DNA of 64,000 bases, from assembly GCA_944989445.1 (NCBI GenBank), contig CALYLW010000184.1:933455-997454 (forward strand). Direction: 5' to 3'. Origin of the DNA: Ampullaceana balthica (Eukaryota > Mollusca > Gastropoda > Lymnaeidae). Below the pieces are notes generated by a model that did not search any database, was not told the origin of the DNA, and worked only from the letters and a program-made list of their open reading frames with translations. A program made the position numbers and the translations under genes. This document shows, in pieces, positions 22,228 to 34,627 of the stretch (its first letter is position 1; every line of letters begins with the position of its first letter).

Positions 22228-22735
22228 CCGCAGATAGATCTTGGATGACAAAGCATTGTATCAAAAATTTTAGATCGATATAATGTACCGTAATTAAATT
22301 AATGCATTTTTAGTTTATCTCAATATAGCATCTGTAGCCGTCTCCTATTGTTTACATCCACGTGCCAAGGAGTTCATACCCAGCCATCGATGAACACAGC
22401 AAGGGGAGTTCATTCAATAAATGTTTGTCACGCGATGCGTTTAAAGAAATAAAAATTCGATATGCTTTATGATTTTACAATTAGACTAAAAAGAAAAAAA
22501 TAAATAGAGGTAAAAAAAAGATTTTTTGAAACCACGTTTTTATAAGTGTACTAAAAAGAAGAAAATAATATAAAACTTATAAGTTCAAGTACTTTCATTT
22601 AATATGACTAAAAACGTGGGGCTTTCGAGGTTTAACATATACAGTTCACTCATTCTCTCACTTATAGATCTCTCTTTTGCCTTCTAAATTATAAATCTTT
22701 AATTTTTATACCAAACACGCGCCCAACGATTAATT
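22228..22735 (-). mobile_element. Helitron-like repeat R, copy A (right part)
   Basis: Continues copy A after the hAT insertion: AGATAGATCTTGGATGACAA, GATCGATATAATGTACCG, and further on CACGTTTTTATAAGTG and GACTAAAAACGTGGGG, matched at 58930-59545 (partly in inverted order). Confidence 0.6.
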
Positions 22736-22792
22736 AATCGTTAATTTTTCAAAAGTTATTTATTGCATTTAAATTAATCGTTAGTAGCCCTA
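22728..22792. mobile_element. End fragment of the TAGGGCTG hAT-type family
   Basis: Matches the right end of the 15481-16652 element: ATTAATCGTTAATTTTTCAA...ATTAATCGTTAGTAGCCCTA. Confidence 0.6.
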
Positions 22793-23850
22793 GTTGAGAG
22801 TCATGTAAATTGTAATTATGTATTTCTTTGGTTGTAAGTGAAGTAAGTTTCACATCGTAAGTTTCTTACATAGACACTATTTATTGTTCATTAGTGAGAG
22901 GATAAATAAAGTTTATTTCGACCGTGTGTGAACCATTGATAAGCTATATAATTATAATAAACATTTTTTTTATTTAACAATAGCTTTAACGTCAACAATT
23001 AAAACTAAAGTAGTAATACAATGGTGTTGATAATATACTTTTTTTTAAAGTAATCATTATTGTAATGTTCCTATGTTGGTATTGGAAAGATAAAACTGCT
23101 TCAAGACTACAAGCAAAATCTAAATATTCATTGAAGATATCCTTGATATTTTTTGGGTCAAATTTTGCATTTTTTATTTTTTTAAATTGATATAGCCAGA
23201 GCAGTGGTTCTCAAACTATGATTCAAAGCCCCCAAAGATGCAGCTAGACAAAATGTTAAGGTCTGCTTGAAACTGATTTTCTCATGAGCAATCTCCACAT
23301 TTATAATTAGATTTTCCTTGTTTATTTGAAATATTGTTATCATCATTAGACTCATTATACTGCGGCTTATTAAAACAAAATCACCCTTATGAAGTATTAA
23401 CTTAGATAAAAAAAAACAATTATCTAATTTAAATGAATCTTAAATTTCAATGAAAAATAAGCCTTAAAAGCTGATATCAGAAATAAAAGTTTTATTAAAG
23501 TATAAACACATAAAACTCATACACAACACACACTCAGAAAAATAATAAAATCAAAACAACAAAACAAGAGAGGAAAAGAAAGGAAACCCATTTTGAATAC
23601 ATTAGGAAGTTCTTTGTTATTCCCCTTTAATATTTCTTTTCTTAATTATGAAATAAAATTATAATAATTATACATTAGTTACAAACTAACTGAGCTAAGG
23701 TCCATAACAACAAACAAAAAACCAGATATTGGATCTTTTCAGTCCCACAAACATGGACATCACTACACTATCCTATGCTTAAGCTGTAGGGAGACCACAT
23801 TTTCAGTGATAAGGTCTGACATCTAATCAATATGGGCAGCTTTGGCTAAC
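22793..23850. other. AT-rich DNA, one possible MITE end
   Basis: At 23202 CAGTGGTTCTCAAACTATG looks like a hAT-type MITE end, without a partner that I can pair. Otherwise nothing recognised. On the minus strand this lies downstream of the PH-like exon and may be intron. Confidence 0.4.
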
Positions 23851-23975
23851 CTGCTCTGTCTTGCTGAATGTAAAAGTCAAGTTATCACTCCTAAGAACAC
23901 AAAACCTGGGCTCCCATCTAGGCTCAGGGTGGCTGGAACCACAGAACAACCTCCGCTCCAAGTCGTGGTCCACAT
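23851..23975 (-). CDS. PH-domain-like protein, coding exon 2
   Basis: The minus strand has an acceptor CTTTTTTTTGTGTGGACATTTCCAG ending at 23976, 125 coding bases, and a donor CAG|GTTAGC at 23850. The exon supplies two bases to a split codon, then 41 codons, including RRLFCGSSHPEP and RWEPRFCVLRSDNLTFTFSK. The latter is the PH-domain beta-3/beta-4 pattern (W-x-x-RF-x-VL-x-x-x-x-L). Its phase fits exon 1 at 25474-25528 exactly (one base left over there). PH domains bind phosphoinositides or proteins at membranes. The specific protein is not recognised, and later exons were not found. Confidence 0.65.
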
Positions 23976-25473
23976 CTGGAAATGTCCACACAAAAAAAAG
24001 AAGAGATATGCTTTTAAAGAGAATAAAATAAAGATTATTCTAAATATATGAAAAAAATGAAGTTAAATTGATAATTTGTTGCTGTAATGAACAAAAATAA
24101 AGAGGCGCAGTTTTTAATTCTAAAATCTTGGAAGAAAATCAAGTCTGAATTGCAATTAATAGAGGTGGATAACATTCAATGGTATTACAACTGTTATGTT
24201 CAGATAAGATCACAAAGTGACTATAAAAAATTTTCATCATCATAAAAATGTATGGTAGAATATTAAAGATGTCAACTTGTAAGTGAAAGCTACACTATGA
24301 TTTATATCCAACTTCTTTATTTTATTTTTCTTCCCTTGCCCATAAATTTCAAGATTGATTAATATTTACATATCAAAATGAAACTTATTATTGAATCTAA
24401 TAATATTCAACAAATTACAGTGTTTTACCTTGAATGCAACTGAATTAAAGCTAAACAGATATTAACAATCATAAAAGGTATTACGTGCCAGTATATCTGT
24501 AGTTCTAAATTTAATTTTCATGCCAACTCTCTAAAGTATAAATAATGCGTTGGTTGTGGGGCACAGTCGCGTTATGTTCAATGTTTACTACTCATCTCCT
24601 GTAGTATAGGCCCAATCATATTATTTCATAAAACAGAAATAAGTTCAACTTAAAGTGGTAGATCAAAATGTTCTGCTTTCTTAAGTTAAGAACAATTTTC
24701 TTAATATATTAACTATTCAATAACCTGTCTTTTATGAAATGGTTTATCTTTTAAAAAGAAATACAAATAAAAATAAAAAAAACAACTAAATTATGAGTGT
24801 ATTTTTGTAATTATGTATTGCATAATTTTTTAATCAAGTTTATTATTTTTAAGGTTATAGATATTTTTTTATTTCTTAAATTATTCTTTTAAAAATTTGA
24901 ATTTGGAACAGAACATTTGAGTTTGAAATTTGAGTTATAATTTATTTATTAATATTGATGAATAATGCAATTCAAGTTCAAGGTGTTTTATACATATTAA
25001 TAATAGTCACTAATAGTCTAAAAGTAAATAAAAGTTTAATTTACAGTCAATTACAGATCAGTGCTTTTTCTTTTATACTTATTCATCAGACTTCATGATA
25101 CAAAATACATAGTCACTGATACTCAAAAGATATTGATGTTGAAAAATATTGGTATTGTCGGTCAATATCTTTTTTTAAAAATTACTCTGAACTATAATTA
25201 TAATGCAGAAAAATTATTACTGACTACTGATTTATGCCGCGTACAGCTTCAGACGTTCTTTTATTATTGCTTTAACTTTAAGTCTGGGCCTGATACTGCT
25301 GATGAGTCAGAGATAGAAATATCGATTTTGCAGGTGAACTGGGTCTGGTAGTGCAGGCACTGTCGTCGCTGCATAGCATTGTTATTGTTTTAGCAGCAGA
25401 GCCATGCCTTTAAATGATGACCGATTTTTTTTTAATTTAGGAAATAACATTAAAATATTTATTTTATAATTAC
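23976..25473. other. Probable first coding intron of the PH-like gene
   Basis: Lies between two phase-compatible exons. AT-rich; nothing else recognised. Confidence 0.5.
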
Positions 25474-25528
25474 CCCAGACATGAAGCCAGCCTTCCACTA
25501 TCTCTATTATTTCTTCATCTGAAGCCAT
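25474..25528 (-). CDS. PH-domain-like protein, first coding exon
   Basis: ATG at 25528 with a G at +4 opens 18 codons (MASDEEIIEIVEGWLHVW) plus one base, ending at a donor G|GTAATT. PH domains typically begin with EGWL, and the RWEPRFCVL strand follows in the next exon at the expected spacing. The upstream TAATA-rich region may hold the 5' UTR or promoter but shows no clear box. Confidence 0.6.
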
Positions 25529-26811
25529 ACCGTGTTATGCCAGCACTTCCTTGTTAAACACTAGTGAAATTCGAAGCATCTTTGATGACACAGGAAGTGC
25601 GTCCAGGAAAGTCTGGTGCCAGAGAAAATTTAAACAATAACAAAGCATTTCTTACACACCTGGTACAATAAAAAAGCCGAGGAGAAGCTGAGCTCCAACA
25701 CAAACGTCTCACAATTTAGAAATCAACGAATGGTGAATTTCAAGCGACCAGGACTAAGGGACACTATCAACTTAAAAGATAAATGTAAAGATCACATTAA
25801 GTCATTGATTTTGCTTTTAAAACAAGATCGATAAACGAAGCAAGGGTGGTGGTAGCAGACGATAAAAATGCGACATGTGGTGTTTTCTAAAAATAGTCAG
25901 GGTCATAAATCCCACAAAATGTCGCATCAATCAACCAGTTAAAAACTGTTTGTTGATTCTCTGCTGGTTTCTCTTTCTCCTCATCTGTGTATGTCATCTA
26001 ATTGAGCTCATTCTGCTTGGTTCCACTTTTTAAAGTAAAAAAAAGCATTTTAAATTATGAAATATGATAACTATATAACCAATCTTGAATGGGGTTGTTT
26101 GCGTTTGAATTCGTGCTCAAAACGAAAGATTGTTAACGCTAATTATAAATTAACAAATTCAAGCAAACGTTTTTTGTTTGTTTTTAAATAGAAAGTAGGT
26201 TGAAGATATCAACATGAACTGATTTTTTTATAATTTTAAATTTAGTGATCCTCAAGTCGATGTCTCTATTGTTCAATTTAATATAAAGAAAAATGAGTGG
26301 TTCGTCAGAGTTTGTCGTCACGGCCACGGTTTTATTTTTTCTAAACGCTTCAATCAATGAGCCAAAAATTTGTGTAAACACTAACTATAGCATAGGCCTA
26401 CTGATATATATATAAAAATAATAAAGTTTGTTTCTCGGGTTAAATTAATATTAATTCAAGGTAAGCCTACCCACTTAATGTATTACAATATATACATATT
26501 TCTCTGAGCGGTCAGTTAAATACCTATTATTTTTATTCAAAATCATTCTATTTTCCAAGGAACGCTTAAACGTAGAGGACAGAAATAAAACATTCCATTA
26601 AAATCTGAATGACTTTTCAGTTGGGAGGTGGGGGTGTCATGAATTGCCTGCCCCCTGGGTTTCTAATGTCCCAGGTAACCATTTTAGGATTAACTGATAA
26701 TCGAACTTTAAATGTTTGAATGTCTCTTTAGTTTTACTCTTGGAGCTTTTAATATGATGGGAAAATATGATGAGAGTGGTCATTGTCGACTACGACGGAC
26801 GAACAACACGC
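25529..26811. other. No recognised gene
   Basis: Would hold the 5' flank of the PH-like gene. AT-rich; a short minus-strand frame near 26184-26381 has no domain signal. Confidence 0.4.
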
Positions 26812-28230
26812 CAGTGGCGTAGCGAGAGGGGGGCTATTAATGCCCCATGTGGCACTTTGTTAGGGGTGGCTATTTCCTCGTCATTATTTAGATCATAGAA
26901 AATAAAATGTTAAAATGAGTTGAGTTTGTAATTTAAAAAAAATGTAAAAACTAAATAAGCAATTTAAAAACAGAAATAACGGGTTTATCCTAAAATACAT
27001 AACTACTGCCAAAATTACAAACTCCATACTGTTTATAAATTCTTCTGATACTAATGACACTGAACTAAAAAACCTAAAGGCTTAATGAGTATTAAAACGT
27101 GACACTGACCTTCTAGTAACCTAATTGATTCTTTAAATTTGACAGTCGCTCCAGATGTAGTAGCGAAAAGTAATGTTCACTGTCTATTTGAAACATGCGC
27201 CATGGCAACCGAATGCTCCGGGCACCACTTTGTTGAAGGTGGAAAAATTACTTACTGTTAATTATTTTCTACAAAATAAAAAACGTTAAAAAATTAAAAT
27301 AAATTTTAGGGAAAGCCAAATAAATTAAAAATTTATTAAAAGTTTAAAGAAACACATGAAGGATATTAAATTATTTTGATCGGTTCCAAAGCTAAAACTT
27401 CATACTCCATAGTTAATCTAGTCGACTGATACTAATGTTACTGAACTGAAAAACCAAGAGTTTGAAGTAGTATTAGAACATGACCCTGATGTTCTGATAC
27501 CTGTAATTAATTCACGTTTGTCAGCCGCTCTTCTTGAAGAAGCAAAAACTGCTGTATTCGTTAAAATCTATCAGCACCAATAAATTTTCAAAAACATACA
27601 TGGACTTGCATTTGATAAATTTCCCGTACGTACAGATGGAAATTTGCGATTACTTTAAGTGCAGCAAGATTGACAGAGGGTCTAACATACTAACATTTTA
27701 TTTTCCAAATTAGACACGGACATCACATGAGCCTATTGCAGTTTTAGGATGCTCAGTTCGCCAAAAATCATCTTTCAGGTACAAGTACAAGAGACCAATA
27801 TTATTCCTTTGCATTCGATAGCTCTCCGGATATTTCACATAAAGATCAAACAATCCTGATGTGCGATATGAACACACTAAAGATCAGAAAAAGACGATAG
27901 TGTCTTTAAAATATTTCATTGAAACAATCAAATGATTCTGCGTACGATATTTCTGAAATGATTATAAATAAATGATGGTTTTAAAGTGGTGGACTGCAGA
28001 GGCCCAACTCTTCATGGCTGGAAAAAATAAAGGATTTCAAAAAAGATTCAGTGACTTAAATCTCAACGTCAAATATCGCTCAAACAGTTCATTAAACCTA
28101 AATTCTTTATATGCTGCTCCAACTGAAACTTACTCTAATGATTTTAGTACACTAGAATGTTGTTACTGATTTTTGTCCCATGTCCACACACATTAGCAAA
28201 GATCTAATTGCTGCTACAGACAAAGCATTA
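26812..28230 (+). pseudogene. Decayed hAT (ZMYM1-type) transposase remnant
   Basis: CAGTGGCGTAGCGAGAGGGG at 26812 is a hAT end of the same kind as the 51342 element. Further on the plus strand, in scattered frames, are remnants of the DUF4371 region: the DCRGPT motif near 27994, then MAGKNKGFQKR (about 28012-28050) and STLECCY (about 28150). The last two correspond to NMAG...GVQ and FGTLE in the better copies. Many stops and frameshifts. No right end found. Confidence 0.6.
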
Positions 28231-28334
28231 ATCAGACTTCATGATACAAAATACATTTAGTGAATATACCATCGAGTCATTTTGAAGTTGTCTTGTCTTG
28301 TTTTAAATATACAGACCCTCCTTTTATACAGAAG

Positions 28335-28567
28335 ATTAAGGCTTCCACAGACCATGCCAGTCTGTTGGCAAGTGATTAAGCGTTCACGGGCCACGGTAAT
28401 AAGGGTTCCACGCATTACCCAGCCGCCTTTATTTCCCTATAACGACCGTCAGGTACCCATTCGGAGCTGGGTGGACTCAGGGACGCCCTAGGCCCCGGGA
28501 ACAAATCCTTGCCTTTACGTGGATTCGAACCCATGACCATCGGTACGACAGCCGAGCACTCATGCCG
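28335..28567 (-). mobile_element. tRNA-derived SINE, copy 3
   Basis: Reverse copy of the 9953 SINE: B box GGTTCGAATCC (28524-28534, minus), then CCTAGGGCGTCCCTGAGT, GGCTGGGTAATGCGTGG and AATCACTTGCC. The A-box end is diverged. Confidence 0.85.
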
Positions 28568-28917
28568 CTCGAAGTTATTTTGAAAGATCGCGAAAAATTG
28601 GCAGATGTAGATGAAAAGCTGAACACACGAACAAACAAAAGTACTTTAAATGTTAAAATGTTGTTTTTTAATTAATTTTTTTAACAGCTGGAATTTTGAA
28701 ACATGTATTTAATGAAGTCAATGATGCCCGAAATTATTTCTACTTATATAGTGCTAAAAATGCTTTGCATAGGCTGCTTACAGAGAAACTAGTGGAATAC
28801 TTAAAGGATGTTTGGACATTTGCTAAAAATTAATGTGGTGACCTTATCATTTTAATTGAAAGCTACAGTAAAAGTATGATTGTGCAAATTTGGGGGATCA
28901 GAGCAAATATGTAAATA

Positions 28918-29035
28918 TGTAGCCATGCTTGGTAGCCATAGGGCGGACCTATGTAGCCATGCTTTGTAGCCATAGGGCGGACCTATGTAGCCATGCTTTG
29001 TAGCCATAGGGCGGACCTATGTAGCCATGTTTTGT
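28918..29035. repeat. 34-bp tandem repeat
   Basis: About three and a half units of TGTAGCCATGCTTTGTAGCC plus ATAGGGCGGACCTA. Confidence 0.85.
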
Positions 29036-29298
29036 AGAAAAACAGATGAGAAGAAAGATGTAGTCTTCATAAGATGAGGTCCTGTAGAAATTCATGTGCG
29101 GTTTCGACTGTTACATAATTTGGAAAACAGATCAGATTTTTGTACATTATCTTATCTAATGGGATTTTAAAAGTTTACCTTTAAATTTGAGCAAGTATGT
29201 CAACTGAAATTGTCAAGCAAGGACTATTTTACCTCACCCATCCCCCCCCAAATGAATTTAAGCCCACTTGATTTTATTTTTATTCAGGTTCATTTAGA

Positions 29299-29586
29299 CA
29301 GTGCTTCTCAAACTTTTTGGCAGACCAGCAGAAATGTTTTTATTGCTTCAGGGACTGGTTCACTATTTTATCAGTACTGACGTAGCCAAATGTAATTTAT
29401 TTTATTTGTTTCATTTTATGTATTTTTTCCTAAAAAATTGACATTTTCTATAGGGTTAGTATTAATGGTTGCAAATGAAGGCTTATAATTAGATTGTTCT
29501 GTACTTTCTTGATAACTTCAACGGACCGGCGGCGGATGTCATACGGACCGGCACCGGTCCTCGGACCACCACTTTGAGAAACACTG
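29299..29586. mobile_element. 288-bp MITE, 'CAGTGCTTCTCAAA' family
   Basis: Inverted ends CAGTGCTTCTCAAACTTTTT and CCACTTTGAGAAACACTG, with GGACCGGC motifs near both ends. Flanks CATTTAGA and CATTAAAA match at 6 of 8. Confidence 0.8.
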
Positions 29587-29650
29587 CATTAAAATATTCA
29601 GGCTCAAAATTACCCTGCTTAAATAATAACATTTCTTCCAATATTCCTTA

Positions 29651-31549
29651 GGGGCCGTCCATAAATGACGTCACGCACCTAAAGGGGGGGAGGGGGTCAC
29701 ACTTTTGTGACGATGCGTGACGATGGGGAGGAAGGGGGTTGAAGAAATGTGACGTCACATCAAAAGGGTAACTTTAAATAAAACTTCCAATGAAATATTT
29801 TGTCGCTTACCAATTTATTTAATGACTTTTTTCCCCCTTTAAAAAAAAATCAGTGCTTCTCAATGTGCCGGTCGGTAGGCCATCAGACGCTGGTTGGCGT
29901 ATGCTATCATGACACGAAAATTAAATCTAATTATAATCTTTAAGTTTGAGAATCCACAAGATAACATATGAAATTGTTACACTGCGTCGTTTGATGTTGA
30001 CATCAAAGCATTTGTGATGTAACCGCAGCTCCGTTTGGTTCTCTCATGGCAGGAGTCGTAAAACTTTTGTGCCCGTTACCCCAAAATATACAAGTTTATG
30101 TATGCGTTACCCCCCCCCCAGACTCTATGTCCTGCTCACCTGAGTCGGGGATTTGGGGAGCGTCTTTAGCCCCCCCCCTCGAAAATGCTACTGGGGAGTT
30201 TTACAAGCATGACAAGTGTCTAAAAATGATCTGGATAGGATTATGTGTAGATATTTTCAGTCAAAACGACACGGAATATCATTTTGCTTTAAAAGGGGAG
30301 GGGGGAGGGAATCTATTTGATAGAATTAAAAACGTGTTAAGTTTGATATAATTGATCGATTGGGTTTTGGTCAAACGCCCCTGGCCATTCTAGTCTTCTA
30401 GATCAGTGCTTCTCAAAGTGGTGGTCCGCGGACCGGTGCCGGTCCGTGGGCCATCCGCTGCCGGTCCGCAGATGTTCTCAAAAAGGACAGAAAAAATTGT
30501 CAGTGCAGGGAAAATAGTGCACCGGTCCCTAGTGCAATGGAAAAAATTCCTGCTGGTCCGCAATACTAAAAAGTTTGAGAAGCACTGTTCTAGATATAAT
30601 GGTAAATGAGCCCATTTAAAATTAGTCAATTATACATTAACATTATTGAATGCATCAAATTCTTGACATCGCAATTCGAGAGGAGCACAAAACAACTTTT
30701 CTTCTTAACTCAATTTTTAAGGCATTAATTTTAAATGTCACAGAAATGATACGTGATAAAGACAAGTCATGTGGATTAAGATTATTGTCACTCGTGTCAA
30801 TATAAATGAAAGTAGGGTAGATTTAGGTGTCTTCATATAGTGCGTTGTTCGTAGGTAAGAAATCTACATAGTTGTCAATTTTAAAAAAAAACATTTTCGA
30901 GAAGGAAACGGTTTAATAAAGGGCATATGTTCCAAGCGTACACGTACACAGGACGTATTTTAATACATATATCTAGCGGATTGTAGTGGATGTTATTTAT
31001 ATGTCCCAAATGAGTCTGCATTACCCCCAAGAATTCCCTTTTTGACCCCAGTTCAGGTTATTTACCTCTTTTCGCCGACCTCTTTCTTACGGGATGCCTG
31101 TCAGTCAATTGAGGGATTTTTAAAAAAATACATTTTTAAAATATTATTTTAAAATATATTTTTTTTCTAAACAAAGACGTTAACCGCGATGATTAATAGT
31201 CAATGTTTAATTTGTATGCATTAAAATAAAATATGAGCTAAGGATGTTAACACAGTTGATTTTCTGAAGGCCGGTTAAACGTTTTTTTTAAATGCTTCAC
31301 GCGGATTACAATATAACAATGTAGATCTTCACTAAATAAATAATAAATACTTAAATGACAATAAAAGTTATTTGAAACATACTTATATTCAAATAGAAAA
31401 TAAAGGTTGTTTTTTTTTGGGGGGGGGGTTAAAAGATTTGTGGCGTATTTTTAGAAGGGGGGTCTAAGTTTTTGTGACGACGCGTGACGAGGAGGGGGAG
31501 GGGGTCAAAAATCAGCAAAAATCGCGTGACGTCATTTATGGACGGCCCC
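29651..31549. mobile_element. 1.9 kb PIF/Harbinger-like non-autonomous element
   Basis: Exact 26-bp inverted ends starting GGGGCCGTCCATAAATGACG, with TTA duplicated outside (29648-29650 and 31550-31552). A 3-bp TWA duplication is typical of PIF/Harbinger elements. No transposase frame seen. It contains a younger MITE at 30404-30587 and G-runs near both ends. Confidence 0.82.
30404..30587. mobile_element. 184-bp MITE with perfect 8-bp target duplication
   Basis: Ends CAGTGCTTCTCAAAGTGG and AAAAGTTTGAGAAGCACTG. TTCTAGAT is duplicated at 30396-30403 and 30588-30595. hAT-type by duplication length. Confidence 0.9.
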
Positions 31550-31552
31550 TTA

Positions 31553-33130
31553 CAAGTGTCAAAAGTAATGCAAGCTCCGATAGAAGCTTCTCTAAAATTA
31601 AATCAATGAAACATTAATTACAATTAATAATGAATACGCCATGATTGATTAATTCATAGCAATTTGGGCTGAAGAGCATGTTATTGCTGACAACATTGAT
31701 ACATTATAGTATTCAAAGATTGAGCAATGAGGAAAAGCAGATAACTTCATTTGTTTCAAAAATATGAAAACTTATCTACATTCTACATATATTGATTTCT
31801 AACATGAAAATGTATAGTGCCTTTATTTTTACTTAAAATTTACATTTAGATGTACAAAATAACCAACTAGATCTTGCAGACCTGTCCAATGAAGAATGCT
31901 TATTCATAAGGTCTAATGAGACCCTTTATAAAATATTTAAGATCAGAAGAATGGGCTATTTTTCTAAAAACAATAGTTATTTATTCATCTTTAACTATTG
32001 TGGATTGTTTCACAAATGCTTAAAAATCAAATCTTTATAGCTGATGAATCAAAAGTTAAATGGAAAATATAACGATTTGAAATTTTGGTTTATCAATGTT
32101 AATCCATTTTGGCTATTATTTCAATAAGAACGCTAACATGTTAAGTTGTGTTCTTATACAGTTTATATATTAGCTAATAGTAAATAGCACGTTTAATTTC
32201 TAGGGCGTAATTTTGTGAAATGTAATAGTTTGGTGGGTTATTATTATTGTTTTTTTGACGAGGCCATTGTCTAATCTAAACTTAATGTTGCCTTGGATGG
32301 GCCAAGTTTTTAAAACAATATACCAAAATCAGCCGTTTGGACTTAAAGGAAAAGCAAGCTCCCTGTTACCTCCGCGCCCCACTTTTTGAGAAACGCTGAG
32401 GTAAAGGGAAGGTACTCCAAAGTAAATTATTTGTTTATTGTTGCTATCTTCCTTTCATATCCTGCGTATAATTGTAAATATGCCAAGGGCCAAGGCCTGT
32501 GCAGCATTGATTTAATGTAAGTATTTTATTATTGTGAAGGCCAATCCTACATACTCAGAAAAGTATTGATTGATAGTTTGATAGTATTTTAAAAAATGTA
32601 GTTTGAAATATCGATTGGCTTCTTCAAAATAAGACTTTATACTTTATATTTAAAGAAGTGTCTACTGACTACTGCTACGACCAGTTGTTAGGAATAGTTA
32701 AGTTAAAATCATATTTTTAACATGAGCATCTCTAATTGAAGTAATAGGCGGATGGATGATTGATTGTTGTTAATACTGATATGTTGTTCAAACCCCGTGG
32801 CCGGCGAATTTATTTTAAAAAATTTAAAACCATAAGCCATAAAAAAAGAATATGATAATCTGATAATGAGTAATGAGTCAATTTAAATGAGTATGAGTAT
32901 GAGGGTGCTGGTAAATGTAATTTTTTAAATATTTATTCTGAAAAGTGGAGACGTTGATCAAATATATATTTTTAAAAATTTATATTTAGAATTAATATAT
33001 TATACACACTTCTGCCTGTAAATAATAATAAATATAAATATATAATAAAAGCCAGATCTATTAATATTAATATTTTATATTAGGCGTATGTATTATATGC
33101 ATATGAATATGAGTATAGTATACAGTAAAT
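31553..33130. other. No recognised gene
   Basis: AT-rich. Near 32375-32398, CCCCACTTTTTGAGAAACGCTG looks like a right end of a CAGTG-type MITE without a paired left end. Confidence 0.45.
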
Positions 33131-33180
33131 GGGCCGTCCATAAATGACGGCACACTTTGTCACAAAAACTTAAACTTTTA
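33131..33180. mobile_element. Solo end of the GGGGCCGTCC family
   Basis: GGGCCGTCCATAAATGACGG then CACACTTTGTCACAAAAACT matches the terminal 50 bp of the 29651 element. Confidence 0.65.
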
Positions 33181-33644
33181 CTTTCAGTAAATATAAGTGA
33201 AGTTGTCGTAACATTTATATTCCTATCTTTTGTTACAACTAGTTGGAGCAATAGCTTACTGACTCATGTTACGACTAGTCATAGTACTCATAGCAATAAG
33301 AAATAATTTTATTGCTTCGACCAGTCCTAGCAGTAGCCTCAGTAGCCAATTTGTCTGCTTATTCTGATAAGCGGAAGCATTGACTTAATAAATTTAGATT
33401 ATGTTTACTATATAATGCCAACTTTGAAGCGCTAAAATTATTGACAATAATATTTAAAACTTAACCAAACCTTGGTCATTTGTGACTGAGCATCTGGCAT
33501 TTCAAATTATTAAAATTTGGAAATATTTATAAACAATATCTGCAACTGCAATTGGATTGTTCATATTCAAATATTGAACTAAAATCAATGACAGTTGGCT
33601 ATATCTAGGTCTATAATTAAATTATAGCTATAGAATATATAATA

Positions 33645-34627
33645 CAGCCGGACCTCCCTAAGATGAACTTCCTAAGTCGAAAAACCTCCCTTTATTGAAT
33701 TAATTTTTACCATATATACTCGTTATATAGCCGGTACGTTCATAAGGGGCCATCCATAAAGTATGTCACGCTATTTTTGAACATTTTTAACTCCCCCTTT
33801 CCCCCCTATCACAAACTGTCACAAATCTCAGACCCCCCACCTTAAAGTACGTCACACTTTCAAACAAAATATTTTGTTTTATTAACAAAATAATTAAAAT
33901 TTAATATAAAACACTGTGATGTCACACATGGCCAGATCCCCCCTCCCCACTGTCACAAACAGTCACACTTTCTTACATCCCCTCCCCCCTCTGGAGTGTG
34001 ACATACTTTATGGACGGCCCCTAAGCCGACACACACACTTTTGGAAGAGAAAAGTATTAAAAGTGTGTAACCCGCTCGCAAGCCGACCCCCAAAAATAAT
34101 AAGACATTTTAAACAAAATGGTACACATTTTTTAAAACTACAAGCTAAATCGGTCATTATGATTGTTTACTTTGTACTGTCTATCTTTGTCTTTGTGCTC
34201 TTCGTTACGCAAGAGTTACCGGTATTTAAAAAAAAATATTTGGTAAACAGTGATGAAAGCGCACACATAAAATTCGTTGTTGAAAACAAAATTTGTAAAA
34301 CAATTTATTAAAACGGTCACGAAAATAAATAAAATGATTAAATAATGTAAGTGCAGATGTTTAATAATACATTATAGCTTCTGGTAGAGCAGTCAAGTAT
34401 TGTAGAATGTAGAAAAAGACCTTGATGATCTACAATAACAACACCGATATTCAATATCCATGCAGAAATACATCTAGGCAGTATGGCTGTCCCCCACCCC
34501 CCTCTAAATATCAACATCATTGTCCTTGATTAATCTGCGCCTATTACGCCATTTTGCCTAACTCGAAAACTCCATAAGTCGAATTTTTTCCGGGTCCCTT
34601 TGAGTTCGACTTAGAGAGGTCCGACTA
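33645..34627. mobile_element. pogo/Tigger-like element, non-autonomous
   Basis: Left end CAGCCGGACCTCCCTAAG and right end (inverted) TAGTCGGACCTCTCTAAG. The ends contain AAGTCGAA-type motifs and TA at the left flank, as in pogo/Tigger-like Tc1/mariner elements. Interrupted by 33746-34021. No transposase seen. Confidence 0.65.
33746..34021. mobile_element. 276-bp PIF/Harbinger-like MITE
   Basis: Ends GGGGCCATCCATAAAGTATG and, inverted, GGGGCCGTCCATAAAGTATG. TAA is duplicated at 33743-33745 and 34022-34024. Nested in the Tigger-like element. Confidence 0.85.

Noticed and set aside
23842..24051. Plus-strand 69-codon frame
   Set aside because: Lies opposite the minus-strand PH-like exon, which has acceptor, donor and matching phase; the plus frame has no domain.
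30046..30351. Plus-strand 101-codon frame with C-rich runs
   Set aside because: Lies inside the PIF/Harbinger-like element, low complexity, no transposase motif.
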